A stretch of 64,000 bases of DNA. Source: Anaerolineaceae bacterium (GTDB lineage Bacteria; Chloroflexota; Anaerolineae; Anaerolineales; Anaerolineaceae). Numbering within the stretch: position 1 is the first letter of the stretch; each line of letters starts with the position of its first letter. A model generated the notes under the pieces. The model saw only the letters and a program-made list of their open reading frames with translations, ran no database searches and had not been told where the DNA came from. Below are positions 26,973 to 36,093 of this stretch, in pieces. The position numbers and the translations under genes are program-made. The stretch lies in assembly GCA_030653365.1 (NCBI GenBank), contig JAURZL010000007.1:310001-374000 (forward strand), read 5' to 3'.

Positions 26973-27343
26973 TTTGGAACTTCTCCTTAAGGTTTCTAAA
27001 TTTAGTTTTATTATTAACTACAGAAATAGAATGACAAATTTCTCGTTGTAACTTTCACCTCCTTCAAGAATCTTTCAATTGGGACAAGATAAACGTAACT
27101 TGACATTTTGCGCATAGAAATTGCATCGTTCAGAAAATCTATAACAATATTTAGTAAAAATTAATTACTATGGAATTTAATTCAGTATAAGTTTATAAAC
27201 TTTTCGAAGAAAAATCAAGATGTTAATGAAAATATATGTAATTTGTCTGACAAATTAGGGTGATTAAGGTAATTATTTATTACATTGAGGTTGAAAACTT
27301 CATTAATTAAAATTTGGACATGTACCTGGGATATAATTAGTAG
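26973..27343. other. Divergent intergenic region between bmp and the LuxR-Kelch gene
   Basis: 371 AT-rich bases with two start regions facing away from each other. A TATAAT lies next to the LuxR start. No purine-riboswitch-like aptamer, tRNA or small ORF could be recognised in it. Confidence 0.6.
27332..27337 (+). promoter_or_regulatory. -10 hexamer predicting a leaderless mRNA
   Basis: TATAAT ends six bases before the ATG at 27344; no Shine-Dalgarno sequence is present. Confidence 0.6.
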
Positions 27344-28684
27344 ATGATCGAAGAAAATGAGCTAAGTGATCGAGAAATTGAGATTATTCGTTTGGTAGCG
27401 ACTGGTGCCAGTAACAAAGAAATAGCGAATGCATTGTTTATCAGTCCAAATACGGTCAAAGTTCATTTACGAAATATTTTCAGTAAATTAGGGGTTTTAT
27501 CAAGGACTGAAGCAACAATGACTGCCATTCGTATGGGGTTAGTGGATTCCCCTGGGATTATAAATCGAACCACAAATACTATGGATGGTTCATCCGAACT
27601 GGATACAAATTGGCAAGTTCAACAGCAAGATATACTAACGCCTATTGTAAATAGAAAATTTTTATTTCTGTCAATCGCTTTTGGATTAATTATTTTGGTT
27701 CTTTTAGGTTTCCTTCTCAATCGAGTGCTTTCAAATTCGAACCAACCAGTTGAGTCACTTTCTGAATCTGAATTGGAAGAATTAAGTTCAAAACGATGGA
27801 CCCCATTAGAGAATCTTCCTCTTGGATTATCTAATATGGGATTTGTTCGCTATGAAAATAAATTTATTATTTTTGGTGGATCGAATCTGGATGGGAATTC
27901 TGATTCCCTTTGGGTTTATGATATTGATGTTGATGTATGGGCAGAAGGGAAAAAAATTCCAAAATCACTAAAAGATTTCCAGGCAGCTATTGTGGGTGAA
28001 AAAATTTATTTGCCGGGTGGAATAGATGAGTCAAATCAAACACAAACTGAATTATTGGTTTACAATCCACGAGAGAATTCGTGGGAAGTAGGACCAGATC
28101 TTCCGGTAGCAATCAGTGCTTATTCTTTAGTATCATTCGAAGGGAAATTGTTTTTGTTCGGCGGATTTGATGGACAAAATTATCTTGATACAATTTATGC
28201 CTATGATCCTGTTCTAGGAGAATGGAATTTGTTTGGAAATTTACCTGAACCAAAAGCTTTTTCATCGGCAGTCGTGCTTGGTAGTCAGGTTCACATCTTT
28301 GGTGGGAAAAGTGAGGTCGGCGTTTTTGTAAATCATGATATTTATTATCCTCAGAGGGAATTATCAGGAGAGACTGCCTGGGAGGCAGCTGCAGATTTAC
28401 CAGAAGGCAGGTATGGAATGAATTCCATTGTTCTTGCAGATATGATTTATACTGCAGGAGGCTATGACAAAGATGGAAATTCGTTGCCACTCATCCAATA
28501 TCTACCTCCAAAAAATTCCTGGGTTGAAATCGATTCACCACCAATCGAGATTGGTTTCTCACCAGCTGTATTGCCTTATGAAACCCGGTTATATATTTTT
28601 GGGGGACTTAGATCGGATGGTTTTTCCGATCAGTCATTGGTTTATCAGGCTGTGTATACCATTTTGGTACCAGTAGTTCGATGA
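27344..28684 (+). CDS. LuxR-type HTH - transmembrane - Kelch propeller one-component regulator
   Basis: 446 residues. Residues about 5-65 form a LuxR/GerE HTH (SDREIEIIRLVATGASNKEI, then SPNTVKVHLRNIFSKLGV). A transmembrane helix lies near 103-125 (FLFLSIAFGLIILVLLGFLL). The outer part (about 145-440) holds five or six Kelch repeats with repeated FGG turns (IIFGGSNLDG, FLFGGFDGQN, HIFGGKSEV). This arrangement predicts a membrane-bound transcription factor sensing an extracellular ligand and regulating directly. Its divergence from the bmp operon makes that operon a candidate target. Ligand unknown. Confidence 0.85.
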   Translation: MIEENELSDREIEIIRLVATGASNKEIANALFISPNTVKVHLRNIFSKLGVLSRTEATMTAIRMGLVDSPGIINRTTNTMDGSSELDTNWQVQQQDILTPIVNRKFLFLSIAFGLIILVLLGFLLNRVLSNSNQPVESLSESELEELSSKRWTPLENLPLGLSNMGFVRYENKFIIFGGSNLDGNSDSLWVYDIDVDVWAEGKKIPKSLKDFQAAIVGEKIYLPGGIDESNQTQTELLVYNPRENSWEVGPDLPVAISAYSLVSFEGKLFLFGGFDGQNYLDTIYAYDPVLGEWNLFGNLPEPKAFSSAVVLGSQVHIFGGKSEVGVFVNHDIYYPQRELSGETAWEAAADLPEGRYGMNSIVLADMIYTAGGYDKDGNSLPLIQYLPPKNSWVEIDSPPIEIGFSPAVLPYETRLYIFGGLRSDGFSDQSLVYQAVYTILVPVVR

Positions 28685-28716
28685 AATATCTAAAAATCCC
28701 ATAAGTTGAAAGAAAA

Positions 28717-28740
28717 AAGCCGATCATTGATCATCGGCTT
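28717..28740 (-). terminator. Terminator of tRNA-Gly
   Basis: AAGCCGAT and ATCGGCTT form the stem; on the minus strand it is followed by TTTTTTCTTTC, directly after the tRNA. Confidence 0.75.
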
Positions 28741-28746
28741 AAGAAG

Positions 28747-28818
28747 AGCGGGAGACGGGATTCGAACCCGCGAATGTTAGCTTGGAAGGCTAATGCCTTA
28801 CCACTTGGCGACTCCCGC
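28747..28818 (-). tRNA. tRNA-Gly (TCC)
   Basis: A 72-nt cloverleaf: acceptor GCGGGAG/CTCCCGC, anticodon stem TTAGC/GCTAA around CTTCCAA with anticodon TCC (28786-28784), T arm GCGGGTTCGAATCCCGT. Discriminator T; CCA not encoded. Confidence 0.95.
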
Positions 28819-28884
28819 ATAACGTCAGCTATTATACCACTGATGGATTCTTTGTGAAGGTTGCCGAATTGGAAAATTTCTCTG

Positions 28885-29307
28885 TTAATTTTCGTATGGT
28901 TGAACTACAAGTAGGAATGTTAATGCTCTTTTTCCGGTATCATTATCGCGTATACATAGGCTGTCATATCGCGCTGGCAAATATGGGGAGATGAATGTGG
29001 TTGTTGAATTTTCCCTTGCTTTTGCACTAGCAGATGCTAGGATATTGTTGGGATCCTGATCTTCGAATTTCCCTTCAATTGGGTAAAAAATTAAGTACCA
29101 GGTGAAATCATAATCACTGGAATTTATTAACGTTATTTCTATTTCTTCACCCATAGGAACAAAAGATTCATAAGGTTGGCACCTTTCCCCATCGTAAGTG
29201 AGAGATATCTTAGTAGATGCCATTGCTCGTGGATCTTCTTTGATGGAACAGGATGACAAGAAAAACACCAATATTAAAATTGGAAAGATTACCAATCGAA
29301 ATCTCAT
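28885..29307 (-). CDS. Small lipoprotein, unknown
   Basis: 140 residues with signal peptide and lipobox LSSC (Cys20). The mature part is about 120 residues with beta-strand character (EIEITLINSSDYDFTWYLIF) and two further cysteines (ERCQPY, DSLCIRD) that could form a disulfide; a cupredoxin-like or Ig-like sandwich is plausible but unproven. Starts with a leaderless-type -10 six bases upstream. Just downstream of the transglycosylase gene but with its own promoter. Confidence 0.65.
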   Translation of the reverse strand: MRFRLVIFPILILVFFLSSCSIKEDPRAMASTKISLTYDGERCQPYESFVPMGEEIEITLINSSDYDFTWYLIFYPIEGKFEDQDPNNILASASAKARENSTTTFISPYLPARYDSLCIRDNDTGKRALTFLLVVQPYEN

Positions 29308-29313
29308 GATTTT

Positions 29314-29319
29314 ATTTTA
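29314..29319 (-). promoter_or_regulatory. -10 hexamer predicting a leaderless mRNA
   Basis: TAAAAT on the minus strand ends six bases before the ATG at 29307; no Shine-Dalgarno sequence. Confidence 0.45.
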
Positions 29320-29335
29320 CATGATTGAAAAAAAA

Positions 29336-29917
29336 TTATTCGTAATTTTGATAAATGCTTAATACGATATCAGCATAACCATAATCCATATCCATAGGAC
29401 CATAGGCTTTAAGCGCATCACGCCAATTTCCAGATTTTTCGAACAAATTCGACAACATTCTGCTGCTAAAATCCAAATTAAATTCAGGATCAAATAATTC
29501 ATCCATAGCGGGTCTGTTAGTGAAACATGGTCCATTGATGCACATAAAGCTTTCGGCAATTCCATCTCTAGGCATAACCTGCATTAACCCGACAGCACCT
29601 GATTTGCTATAAGCATCAGGATTACCACCTGATTCTTGTAACATGATTGCTGCTAACAATTTTGTTTCAATTGAATATTTAGAAGCATTGTCTTCAATTA
29701 ATGGACACCATCTTTGAATATTTTCTGGGTAAGAGGAAGGTAGTGAACAATCCTTTTTTAGCGATAATTCAGGTTTTTCATCCAGCAAAAAGATCTCATC
29801 ATTATTTTCAGCTGAAGCAGACACATCATTAATTGGTAATAAAAGTCGTGTAGCTATAAATATAATGATAAATGATCCAGTTATTACTCCTAAAAAAATT
29901 CTTATAAAAGGATTCAT
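29336..29917 (-). CDS. Lytic transglycosylase (SLT domain)
   Basis: 193 residues from the ATG at 29917, which follows GGAG; a TTG five codons upstream is less likely. An N-terminal hydrophobic segment anchors or exports it. The SLT goose-lysozyme-like domain starts around SKYSIETKLLAAIMLQESGG, containing the catalytic Glu, then SGAVGLMQVMP and DALKAYGP. It cleaves peptidoglycan glycan strands by forming 1,6-anhydro-muramic acid. A cysteine pair (FMCINGPCF) is unusual. Confidence 0.85.
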   Translation of the reverse strand: MNPFIRIFLGVITGSFIIIFIATRLLLPINDVSASAENNDEIFLLDEKPELSLKKDCSLPSSYPENIQRWCPLIEDNASKYSIETKLLAAIMLQESGGNPDAYSKSGAVGLMQVMPRDGIAESFMCINGPCFTNRPAMDELFDPEFNLDFSSRMLSNLFEKSGNWRDALKAYGPMDMDYGYADIVLSIYQNYE

Positions 29918-29998
29918 ACAATCATGCTCCAAATTTGGATGTTAATTTATTCATAATCTAAAATATAGCACAAAAGTTCTATTAATGCAAGTATAAAA

Positions 29999-30032
29999 AA
30001 AGAGGTATTTAAATTTTCCAAAATACCTCTTT
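29999..30032 (-). terminator. Terminator of the EF-G-like gene
   Basis: AAAGAGGTATTT and AAATACCTCTTT form a twelve-base-pair stem with a T-run on the minus strand, 14 bases after the stop codon. Confidence 0.9.
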
Positions 30033-30045
30033 ACGTTTTTCGAAA

Positions 30046-32109
30046 TTATTCTTTTTCTTCTAATTCTCGTTTATGTGCGTTGATGATTTCCTGTTGCAAA
30101 TGGGTAGGAACACGTTCGAAATGATCAAATTCCATATCGAAAATTCCGCGTCCACCAGTCAAGGATCGCAATTGGGTCGTGTAACGGAGCAATTCTGCCA
30201 TAGGTACCTGGGCTGTTACAACAGAGCGACCTTTATCGGTATCCATACCCTGGACACGTGCCCGTCTTGTGTTCAAATCGCCGAGAATATCACCCATGTT
30301 ATTTTCAGGAACGGTAATTTTGACGTTCATAATTGGTTCCATCAAAACTGGACCAGCATCCTGGAAAGCAATTTTGAAAGCTTCACGGCCAGCGATTTCG
30401 AAAGCAACAGGTTTAGAGTCCACTGCGTGTTCTTTGCCATCAAATACAGAAACACGGACACCATAAACAGGATAGCCTGCGATGATACCGTCTTTCATGG
30501 TTGAGAGAATACCTTTTTGGATGGATGTAAAATATGATTGAGAAATCGCACCACCGAAGACATCCCAGGTCATTTCAAATTCGCCATCTGATGGCAACGT
30601 TTTCAAATGGACTTCACCAAATTGGCCTGCTCCACCAGTTTGTTTTTTGTGTCGATAGACACCAACACCATCTTTGGTTATGGTTTCTTTATACGCTACC
30701 TTTGGTTCATTTGTATTGATATTTAATTGGAATTTAGAGGATGCTCGTCTGACAGCAACTTCAATATGTTGGTCTCCCATACCCTGAAGAACAGTCTGAC
30801 GGGTAGATGATTCCATTGACCAGGACAAGGTCATGTCTTCTTCACATAATCGGGTTAATACAGTACTGATTTTCGCTGAGTCAGCCTGAGTTTTTGGTGA
30901 TACAGCCACTCGATATAATGCATTTGGATATTTTGCTGAGGGTAAAATAATCGGGGTGCTTTTATCACCCAGGGTATTTCCTGTTACAGTTTCGGATAAT
31001 TTTGGCACAATAGCAATATCACCTGCATGAACAGTTTTTACAGGAATATTTTCTTTACCACGTGGAATACTGACAGTTCCAAGTCTTTCTTCAACACCTT
31101 TATCATGATTCCAAACTCGTGAATCCGAGTTTATTACCCCTGAATAAACACGGAAATATGTTTGTTTTCCAACAAATGGATCTGCGGTAGTTTTCCAAAC
31201 GTAAGCGACGAGTGGTCCGGAATCTGAGGAATTAATCTCAATTTCTTTATCTTTATTTAATGCTTTGTAAGGACCTGCTTCCAGTGGTGATGGAAATAAA
31301 TTAATGAAAGCTTTTAGTAAAGGGACAAGTCCAATTTGATTAGTGGCAGAAGCGACAAATACCGGGGCAAAAGTTCCCTGATTAATGACTGATTTTAAAC
31401 CACGCAGAATTTCATCTGGAGAAAGTGAACCTTCTTCAAAGAATTTCTCCATAAGATCATCTGCACCTTCAGCTGCTGCTTCAATAATTGCGGCATGTGC
31501 TTCTTCTGCTGCGCTTTTCAAATCAGAAGGAATTTCCACACTTTCAGTTCCAACCCCTTTGTGAGCTTTCATATTGACCAGATCGATCACGCCTTTGAAA
31601 TCAGCTTGTTCACCCCAGGGGAGTTGTAAAGGAAGCAATCTTACATCTGAGATTTCCTGAAAAGCGTCAACCATTTTCTTGAAGTTAGCATTCTCACGAT
31701 CCATTTTATTGATTAAGACGAAACGCGGAATGTTTTTTTCTTCACTATAATTCCATGCCAATTCTGTTCCAACCTCAATACCAGCAACAGCATCTACTAA
31801 AATTACTGCACCATCTGAGACGCGTAATGCTGATATTTCCTCTCCCAAGAAATCGGTGTAGCCTGGTGTATCCAGAATATTGATTTTGAAATCATTGTAT
31901 TCTACAGGTAACACAGAGGTGTATATTGAAATGCTCCGACGTTGTTCTTCTTCATCAAAATCTGAGATGGTTGAACCGTCTTCGATTTTCCCCATGCGAT
32001 TTATCGCACCGGAATAATACAATAATGCTTCAGCCAGCATTGTTTTTCCAGCACCACTATGAGATGCAAATGTAATGTTACGAATTGACTCGGTTTTATA
32101 TTCTTTCAT
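30046..32109 (-). CDS. Elongation factor G-like GTPase (EF-G paralogue)
   Basis: 687 residues, full-length EF-G architecture: G domain with P-loop SHSGAGKT (16-23), DTPGYTDF, and NKMDRENANF; then the beta-barrel domain 2 and domains III-V (VAYKETITKDGVG, GAGQFGEVHLK, EPIMNVKITVPENNMGDI). The P-loop begins Ser-His-Ser rather than the usual Gly-His, typical of the EF-G-like paralogue group rather than canonical fusA. It is a stand-alone gene with AGAAGG upstream and no rpsL/rpsG/tuf neighbours. Probably a ribosome-associated GTPase in translocation, recycling or stress; exact role unknown. Confidence 0.88.
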   Translation of the reverse strand: MKEYKTESIRNITFASHSGAGKTMLAEALLYYSGAINRMGKIEDGSTISDFDEEEQRRSISIYTSVLPVEYNDFKINILDTPGYTDFLGEEISALRVSDGAVILVDAVAGIEVGTELAWNYSEEKNIPRFVLINKMDRENANFKKMVDAFQEISDVRLLPLQLPWGEQADFKGVIDLVNMKAHKGVGTESVEIPSDLKSAAEEAHAAIIEAAAEGADDLMEKFFEEGSLSPDEILRGLKSVINQGTFAPVFVASATNQIGLVPLLKAFINLFPSPLEAGPYKALNKDKEIEINSSDSGPLVAYVWKTTADPFVGKQTYFRVYSGVINSDSRVWNHDKGVEERLGTVSIPRGKENIPVKTVHAGDIAIVPKLSETVTGNTLGDKSTPIILPSAKYPNALYRVAVSPKTQADSAKISTVLTRLCEEDMTLSWSMESSTRQTVLQGMGDQHIEVAVRRASSKFQLNINTNEPKVAYKETITKDGVGVYRHKKQTGGAGQFGEVHLKTLPSDGEFEMTWDVFGGAISQSYFTSIQKGILSTMKDGIIAGYPVYGVRVSVFDGKEHAVDSKPVAFEIAGREAFKIAFQDAGPVLMEPIMNVKITVPENNMGDILGDLNTRRARVQGMDTDKGRSVVTAQVPMAELLRYTTQLRSLTGGRGIFDMEFDHFERVPTHLQQEIINAHKRELEEKE

Positions 32110-32281
32110 GAACCTGACCCTTCTTTTTGATTATTCTTACTAACCTTTCAGATCAATAATTATTTAAATGAAAGGCAGATAGTCAAAGTAGATTCTAAAA
32201 ACGTCATTATTATATCAGTGATACCAAAATTCTTCGAGTAACTTTTGTGAAAAATTTGTATCATATCAAAAAACCGGGGTC

Positions 32282-32319
32282 GGTGGTTATTCTTGGTGGG
32301 TTTTACTGCTAAAAACACC
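32282..32319. repeat. Dispersed palindromic repeat, copy C
   Basis: GGTGGTTATTCTTGG plus ACTGCTAAAAACACC; imperfect arms. Located in the 245-base gap between the EF-G-like and GNAT genes. Confidence 0.6.
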
Positions 32320-32354
32320 ATGTCCGCGAAGATGAAAAGAAACAGAATTAGTTT

Positions 32355-32912
32355 TTAATGAGAGTTATTAATCGTTTTAATCATTTTCAATGCTGGTTCT
32401 TTCACATGTTGAAGTTTATTGTTTTGATCACGAAAAGACCATTCTCCTGATTCCGATCCAATTATTTCAAATCCTAATCTATTATAAAAACGAATTGCAA
32501 TATCATTGGTTTTGGCAACATTTAAAGTGATCTCCCCATAATTTCTTTTTACAAGATCTGTTTCAACAACTGAAAGCATTCTGGTCCCCAAACCAGCATT
32601 TCGAAAATCTGCCTTGATTCGAAATGCAAATAAATATGCGCAAAAGTATCCATCCGCAAGATCTTTTCTGGTTGAATTTAATTGAATAAAAACTTGGCCA
32701 ATAATCCCAGATTTGGGAAGATCGGCCACCCATAAGATATATTTTCCTTCATTGCGTTTCTTATAAGCATTGAGATAAACCTGACGTAAATGGCTATATT
32801 CACCATCCCATTCTAATTGAGGTAAATCGGAAAAAATCAGATGGCGGACGATTACATTGTTTATCCATATCTGAGATTGACTGTCAGGTCTTACACTTTT
32901 TTCAATCTTCAT
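32355..32912 (-). CDS. GNAT family N-acetyltransferase
   Basis: 185 residues with the GNAT core: VIVRHLIFSDL start, acetyl-CoA-binding segment AFRIKADFRNAGLGTRML (Arg/Gln-x-x-Gly-x-Gly/Ala-like), and C-terminal AIRFYNRLGFEIIG. It acetylates an amine on a small molecule or protein; substrate unknown. It overlaps the start of the DHH-CBS gene end by eleven bases, so is co-transcribed with it. Confidence 0.85.
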   Translation of the reverse strand: MKIEKSVRPDSQSQIWINNVIVRHLIFSDLPQLEWDGEYSHLRQVYLNAYKKRNEGKYILWVADLPKSGIIGQVFIQLNSTRKDLADGYFCAYLFAFRIKADFRNAGLGTRMLSVVETDLVKRNYGEITLNVAKTNDIAIRFYNRLGFEIIGSESGEWSFRDQNNKLQHVKEPALKMIKTINNSH

Positions 32913-35553
32913 GCTTTGTAAATGATTCTATGACTTCTTCAAGAAGTATATTTTCATGTTCGACAGTGAGTATCTCGCCATCCAACCACGCTTTCCGTAA
33001 TCTTGATAATATTTTCCGGTAGATGGGTCCGGTAGGAATTCCTGATTTCCTTAAATCCTCACCACTGGTGAAAGGTCTTACTTTCTTCCAATGAGTCATA
33101 TATTTATGAATTAATTCAATTACCTGTTGATTCTCAATCGTTGTATAAAGAATATAAATCACAGGAGATTGGAGCGTATCTAAATATTCAGTGATTTCAC
33201 TGGGTTTTTTATCGACATATTTCGATATTATTTTCAATGCATGTTGCGCTTTTATGCTCGATTCGGTAACGATAGCTGGGGTTCGTAATCTTTTACAAAC
33301 ATGTTTGGGACTGGATTCTAAATGCATAAACCAGGTTATATATGCCAGTATGATGTTTATTTTTGAGGTGCCATTAAATTCTGATATTTGCCAAATTGGA
33401 TCGATTGGTAATCGTAAGATTTTGATCATCAAATCAATTACACCTGAATTGATTATTAAGGAGGGATGAATCTGGCTTAATAAATTTAATTCCTGCAATC
33501 GTAATAAGGCTGGTTTTGGGTCTGGCTCATAAAGGATTAAATTCAACTCGTGTCTGAGTCTGTCTCCAGAAACCTGATTTATTAGATCCCGGGCTTCCTC
33601 CAGCAATTGAAAAGTTCTTTCTTCTATTTCGAAATTAAATCTTTGTTCAAAACGGATTGCGCGTATGAGTCTGGTCGGATCATCCACAAAGGAAAGTGAA
33701 TGCAATACTTTTATTTGCCCTGACTGAAGGTCATCAAATCCTCCCCAATAATCATAGAGTTCTCCATAATGATTTCCATCCAACCTGAGCGCGAGGGTGT
33801 TTATTGTAAAATCTCGCCGGTGTAAATCTAATTTTATGCTGCCCTGTTCTACGTGTGGTAGAGCTGTTGGGAAATCATAAAATTCAGTTCGGGCACTGAT
33901 CAGATCAAGTGTTTCTGGTAAAACGCTGAGATCCAATCCGTTAAAATCCAGATTTTGTTCGATCAGCGAATTGTGAATTTCTGAGATTTGCCATTTTGCA
34001 GTCCCAAACCGTTTATGAGTATTAACTTTGCCACCAAATTTATTTACCAAACTTTTCGTGAATTGGATTGCGTCACCCTCTACAACAATATCAAAATCCA
34101 GAGAAGGGCGATTAAGAACCAAATCCCGAACAAACCCACCAACAATGTAGATAGGTGTTTTTTGACTTTGCGCGTGATTTGCAATTAGCCTCAATAAGGT
34201 ACTGTGAGCTTTTGGTAGAGCAGAATTCAGTTTTTCAGACAGGTTGCGTTGATTTGTGGAGTGACCTTTTGGTTTTCCCAATGCTTTCAATAAATCGGTT
34301 CTGGTGATAATCCCCACAATTGCCTGATTTTTTTGGTCCAAAACTGGAATTTGACCCCAACCAGATTCAGTCATAATTTGTTGTACTTTTTCCAATGAAT
34401 CGTGAAGATAAACAAAAATTTCGCCAGAATCCATCAGGCTTGAAGCGGGCAAATTTAATTTATGAGCGATTGATCTCTCCACGCTTCTTCGATTAAGCAA
34501 TCCCACAATTTTTCCATTATCAACAACTGGATAACCTTCAAACCCATACCGTTGCATGAGATTCGAAGCTTCCTGCGCACTGGTTTGAGGTGTAATTAAC
34601 AAAGGATGCTTGGACATAATTTGAGATGCGGAAATCGCTGGTTCGACCATTTGTTCTAGTTTTTCTAGTATTTGTTTATAAACAAATGCTAAGGAAGGTT
34701 CTCCGTTTTCAACTTGAATTAAAGCTGCAGCCGCTCGCGGGTGGCCACCTCCACCAAACTGTTGCGCTATTTTCCCAACATGAATTTGATCGGTTGTGGA
34801 TCTGGCGACTAATCTGATTCCTTCCTGGGTTCTTACAACCAGTAGAAGTGCATCAGGATCAAGCAAATCACGAATTTTATGCGCGATGCTGGAAATTTCT
34901 TCATCCAGATCACTCGCATCAGCCATCGAGGTGACGATCCTATTCCCATGAATATCGAAATGTTCGGTTTTTAACAATAGTCGGTCATAAACACTTCTTT
35001 GTTGATCTGATAAAGGAGGATTCAAATATTGATTGGCAATTGCCAGGCTTGCACCATTTTCTAAAAGATAAGCAGCTGCTTGTAAGTCCCTTGGGGTTGT
35101 ATTCGCATACGATAATGCCCCGGTATCTTCATAGATGCCAAGCAAAAAAAGAGTCGCCTGAAGAATTGAAAATTTTCCATTCCTTTTTTTTAATTCATCA
35201 ACCAGAATCGTAGTACAACTTCCGGTAGAATCAAAAACACTTGTCCAGTTATCAGGAAAATCTTTCTTTTTTTGGTGATGATCAATTACATGAACTTTTG
35301 TGTTCTTTTCCATCCCTTTTAAGGTTACCAAAGCCTGAGTGTCCACCAAAGTTATCCGATCAATTTTTATTGGCGAAACATCTTTGTGACTATGAAGCGG
35401 CAGTTCATTCCCACACAAATCCAGAAAAGAACGGACATTTCTATTTACCCGATTTGGTAAAATGGCAATGGCGTCTTCTTCAATAAGTTCTGCTGCCGTT
35501 AAAGATGCAATCGCATCAAAATCAGCTTGTTCGTGGGTCATGATTATATGCAT
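32902..35553 (-). CDS. DHH phosphoesterase - CBS pair - tRNA nucleotidyltransferase/poly(A) polymerase fusion
   Basis: 883 residues. Residues about 1-305 are a DHH/DHHA1 module (HEQADFDAIAS; VIDHHQKK; GGGGHPRAAA). Residues about 310-430 are two CBS domains (MSKHPLLITP, GIITRTDLLK). From about 465 comes a class II poly(A) polymerase/CCA-adding head with GGFVRDLVLNRPSLDFD and RRDFTINTLALRL, then the RNA-binding tail. This A-adding-type fusion is known in several bacteria. It would build or repair the tRNA 3' end. A -10 hexamer six bases before the ATG suggests a leaderless mRNA. Confidence 0.9.
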   Translation of the reverse strand: MHIIMTHEQADFDAIASLTAAELIEEDAIAILPNRVNRNVRSFLDLCGNELPLHSHKDVSPIKIDRITLVDTQALVTLKGMEKNTKVHVIDHHQKKKDFPDNWTSVFDSTGSCTTILVDELKKRNGKFSILQATLFLLGIYEDTGALSYANTTPRDLQAAAYLLENGASLAIANQYLNPPLSDQQRSVYDRLLLKTEHFDIHGNRIVTSMADASDLDEEISSIAHKIRDLLDPDALLLVVRTQEGIRLVARSTTDQIHVGKIAQQFGGGGHPRAAAALIQVENGEPSLAFVYKQILEKLEQMVEPAISASQIMSKHPLLITPQTSAQEASNLMQRYGFEGYPVVDNGKIVGLLNRRSVERSIAHKLNLPASSLMDSGEIFVYLHDSLEKVQQIMTESGWGQIPVLDQKNQAIVGIITRTDLLKALGKPKGHSTNQRNLSEKLNSALPKAHSTLLRLIANHAQSQKTPIYIVGGFVRDLVLNRPSLDFDIVVEGDAIQFTKSLVNKFGGKVNTHKRFGTAKWQISEIHNSLIEQNLDFNGLDLSVLPETLDLISARTEFYDFPTALPHVEQGSIKLDLHRRDFTINTLALRLDGNHYGELYDYWGGFDDLQSGQIKVLHSLSFVDDPTRLIRAIRFEQRFNFEIEERTFQLLEEARDLINQVSGDRLRHELNLILYEPDPKPALLRLQELNLLSQIHPSLIINSGVIDLMIKILRLPIDPIWQISEFNGTSKINIILAYITWFMHLESSPKHVCKRLRTPAIVTESSIKAQHALKIISKYVDKKPSEITEYLDTLQSPVIYILYTTIENQQVIELIHKYMTHWKKVRPFTSGEDLRKSGIPTGPIYRKILSRLRKAWLDGEILTVEHENILLEEVIESFTKHED

Positions 35554-35559
35554 ATTTTC

Positions 35560-35565
35560 ATTTTA
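35560..35565 (-). promoter_or_regulatory. Extended -10 predicting a leaderless mRNA
   Basis: TGATAAAAT on the minus strand ends six bases before the ATG at 35553; no Shine-Dalgarno sequence. Confidence 0.55.
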
Positions 35566-35599
35566 TCATTTTCTATGCTTGAAACATCATTCCATCTCA

Positions 35600-36093
35600 A
35601 TAAACTAGTGTCTCATCAAATAAGTTTTGTTAGGTAGTATGATTTGAACATGCTCAAGTATAGCTTGATAGGTCAATACAAGGATAATCAACCGTGAAGG
35701 GCAGTAATAAGCCTGAACCAAAAGCTTCATTCTCCGGTGAACCCATTTAAGCAGGGTGACGCATGTTATGAATGAGAATGTGACACTTTGCTCAATGAAC
35801 ATACGTTTTTTTGGTGAAATACAAATAGTGTCGGATCTGGATGGCTTCGCGGGGTTGGTCGAGAAGTTTTTAGACTTGGAAGAGGTCGGTCCAGGCAAAG
35901 AGAAATAACTTTTTAACGTTGGTATATTATATTTCCATCGATCAGTATAAATCAGTCAAAGCAACGCGATAATCAGGTTAATATTCAGAACACTATACCA
36001 AAAACGCTATCAATCCTAAGAATTTGGTATAGTGAAGGCTCGTAAAATTATTATTTGGGTGGCTAAACTTAGTTACATGATAGAGGTGCAATA
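35600..36093. other. Non-coding or decayed stretch
   Basis: Only short open frames are seen, for example a 46-residue plus-strand frame ending in LDLEEVGPGKEK and a 97-residue minus-strand frame. Neither has a start site or a family I recognise; they may be decayed mobile-element sequence. A TATAGT near 36030 could be the -10 of the next gene. Confidence 0.4.

Noticed and set aside
26973..27343. Purine riboswitch ahead of the bmp operon
   Set aside because: No aptamer-like three-way junction or conserved loop bases could be found by eye.
35605..35898. Minus-strand 97-residue frame in the accessory island
   Set aside because: No start site, motif or coupling to neighbours; kept only as part of the decayed stretch.
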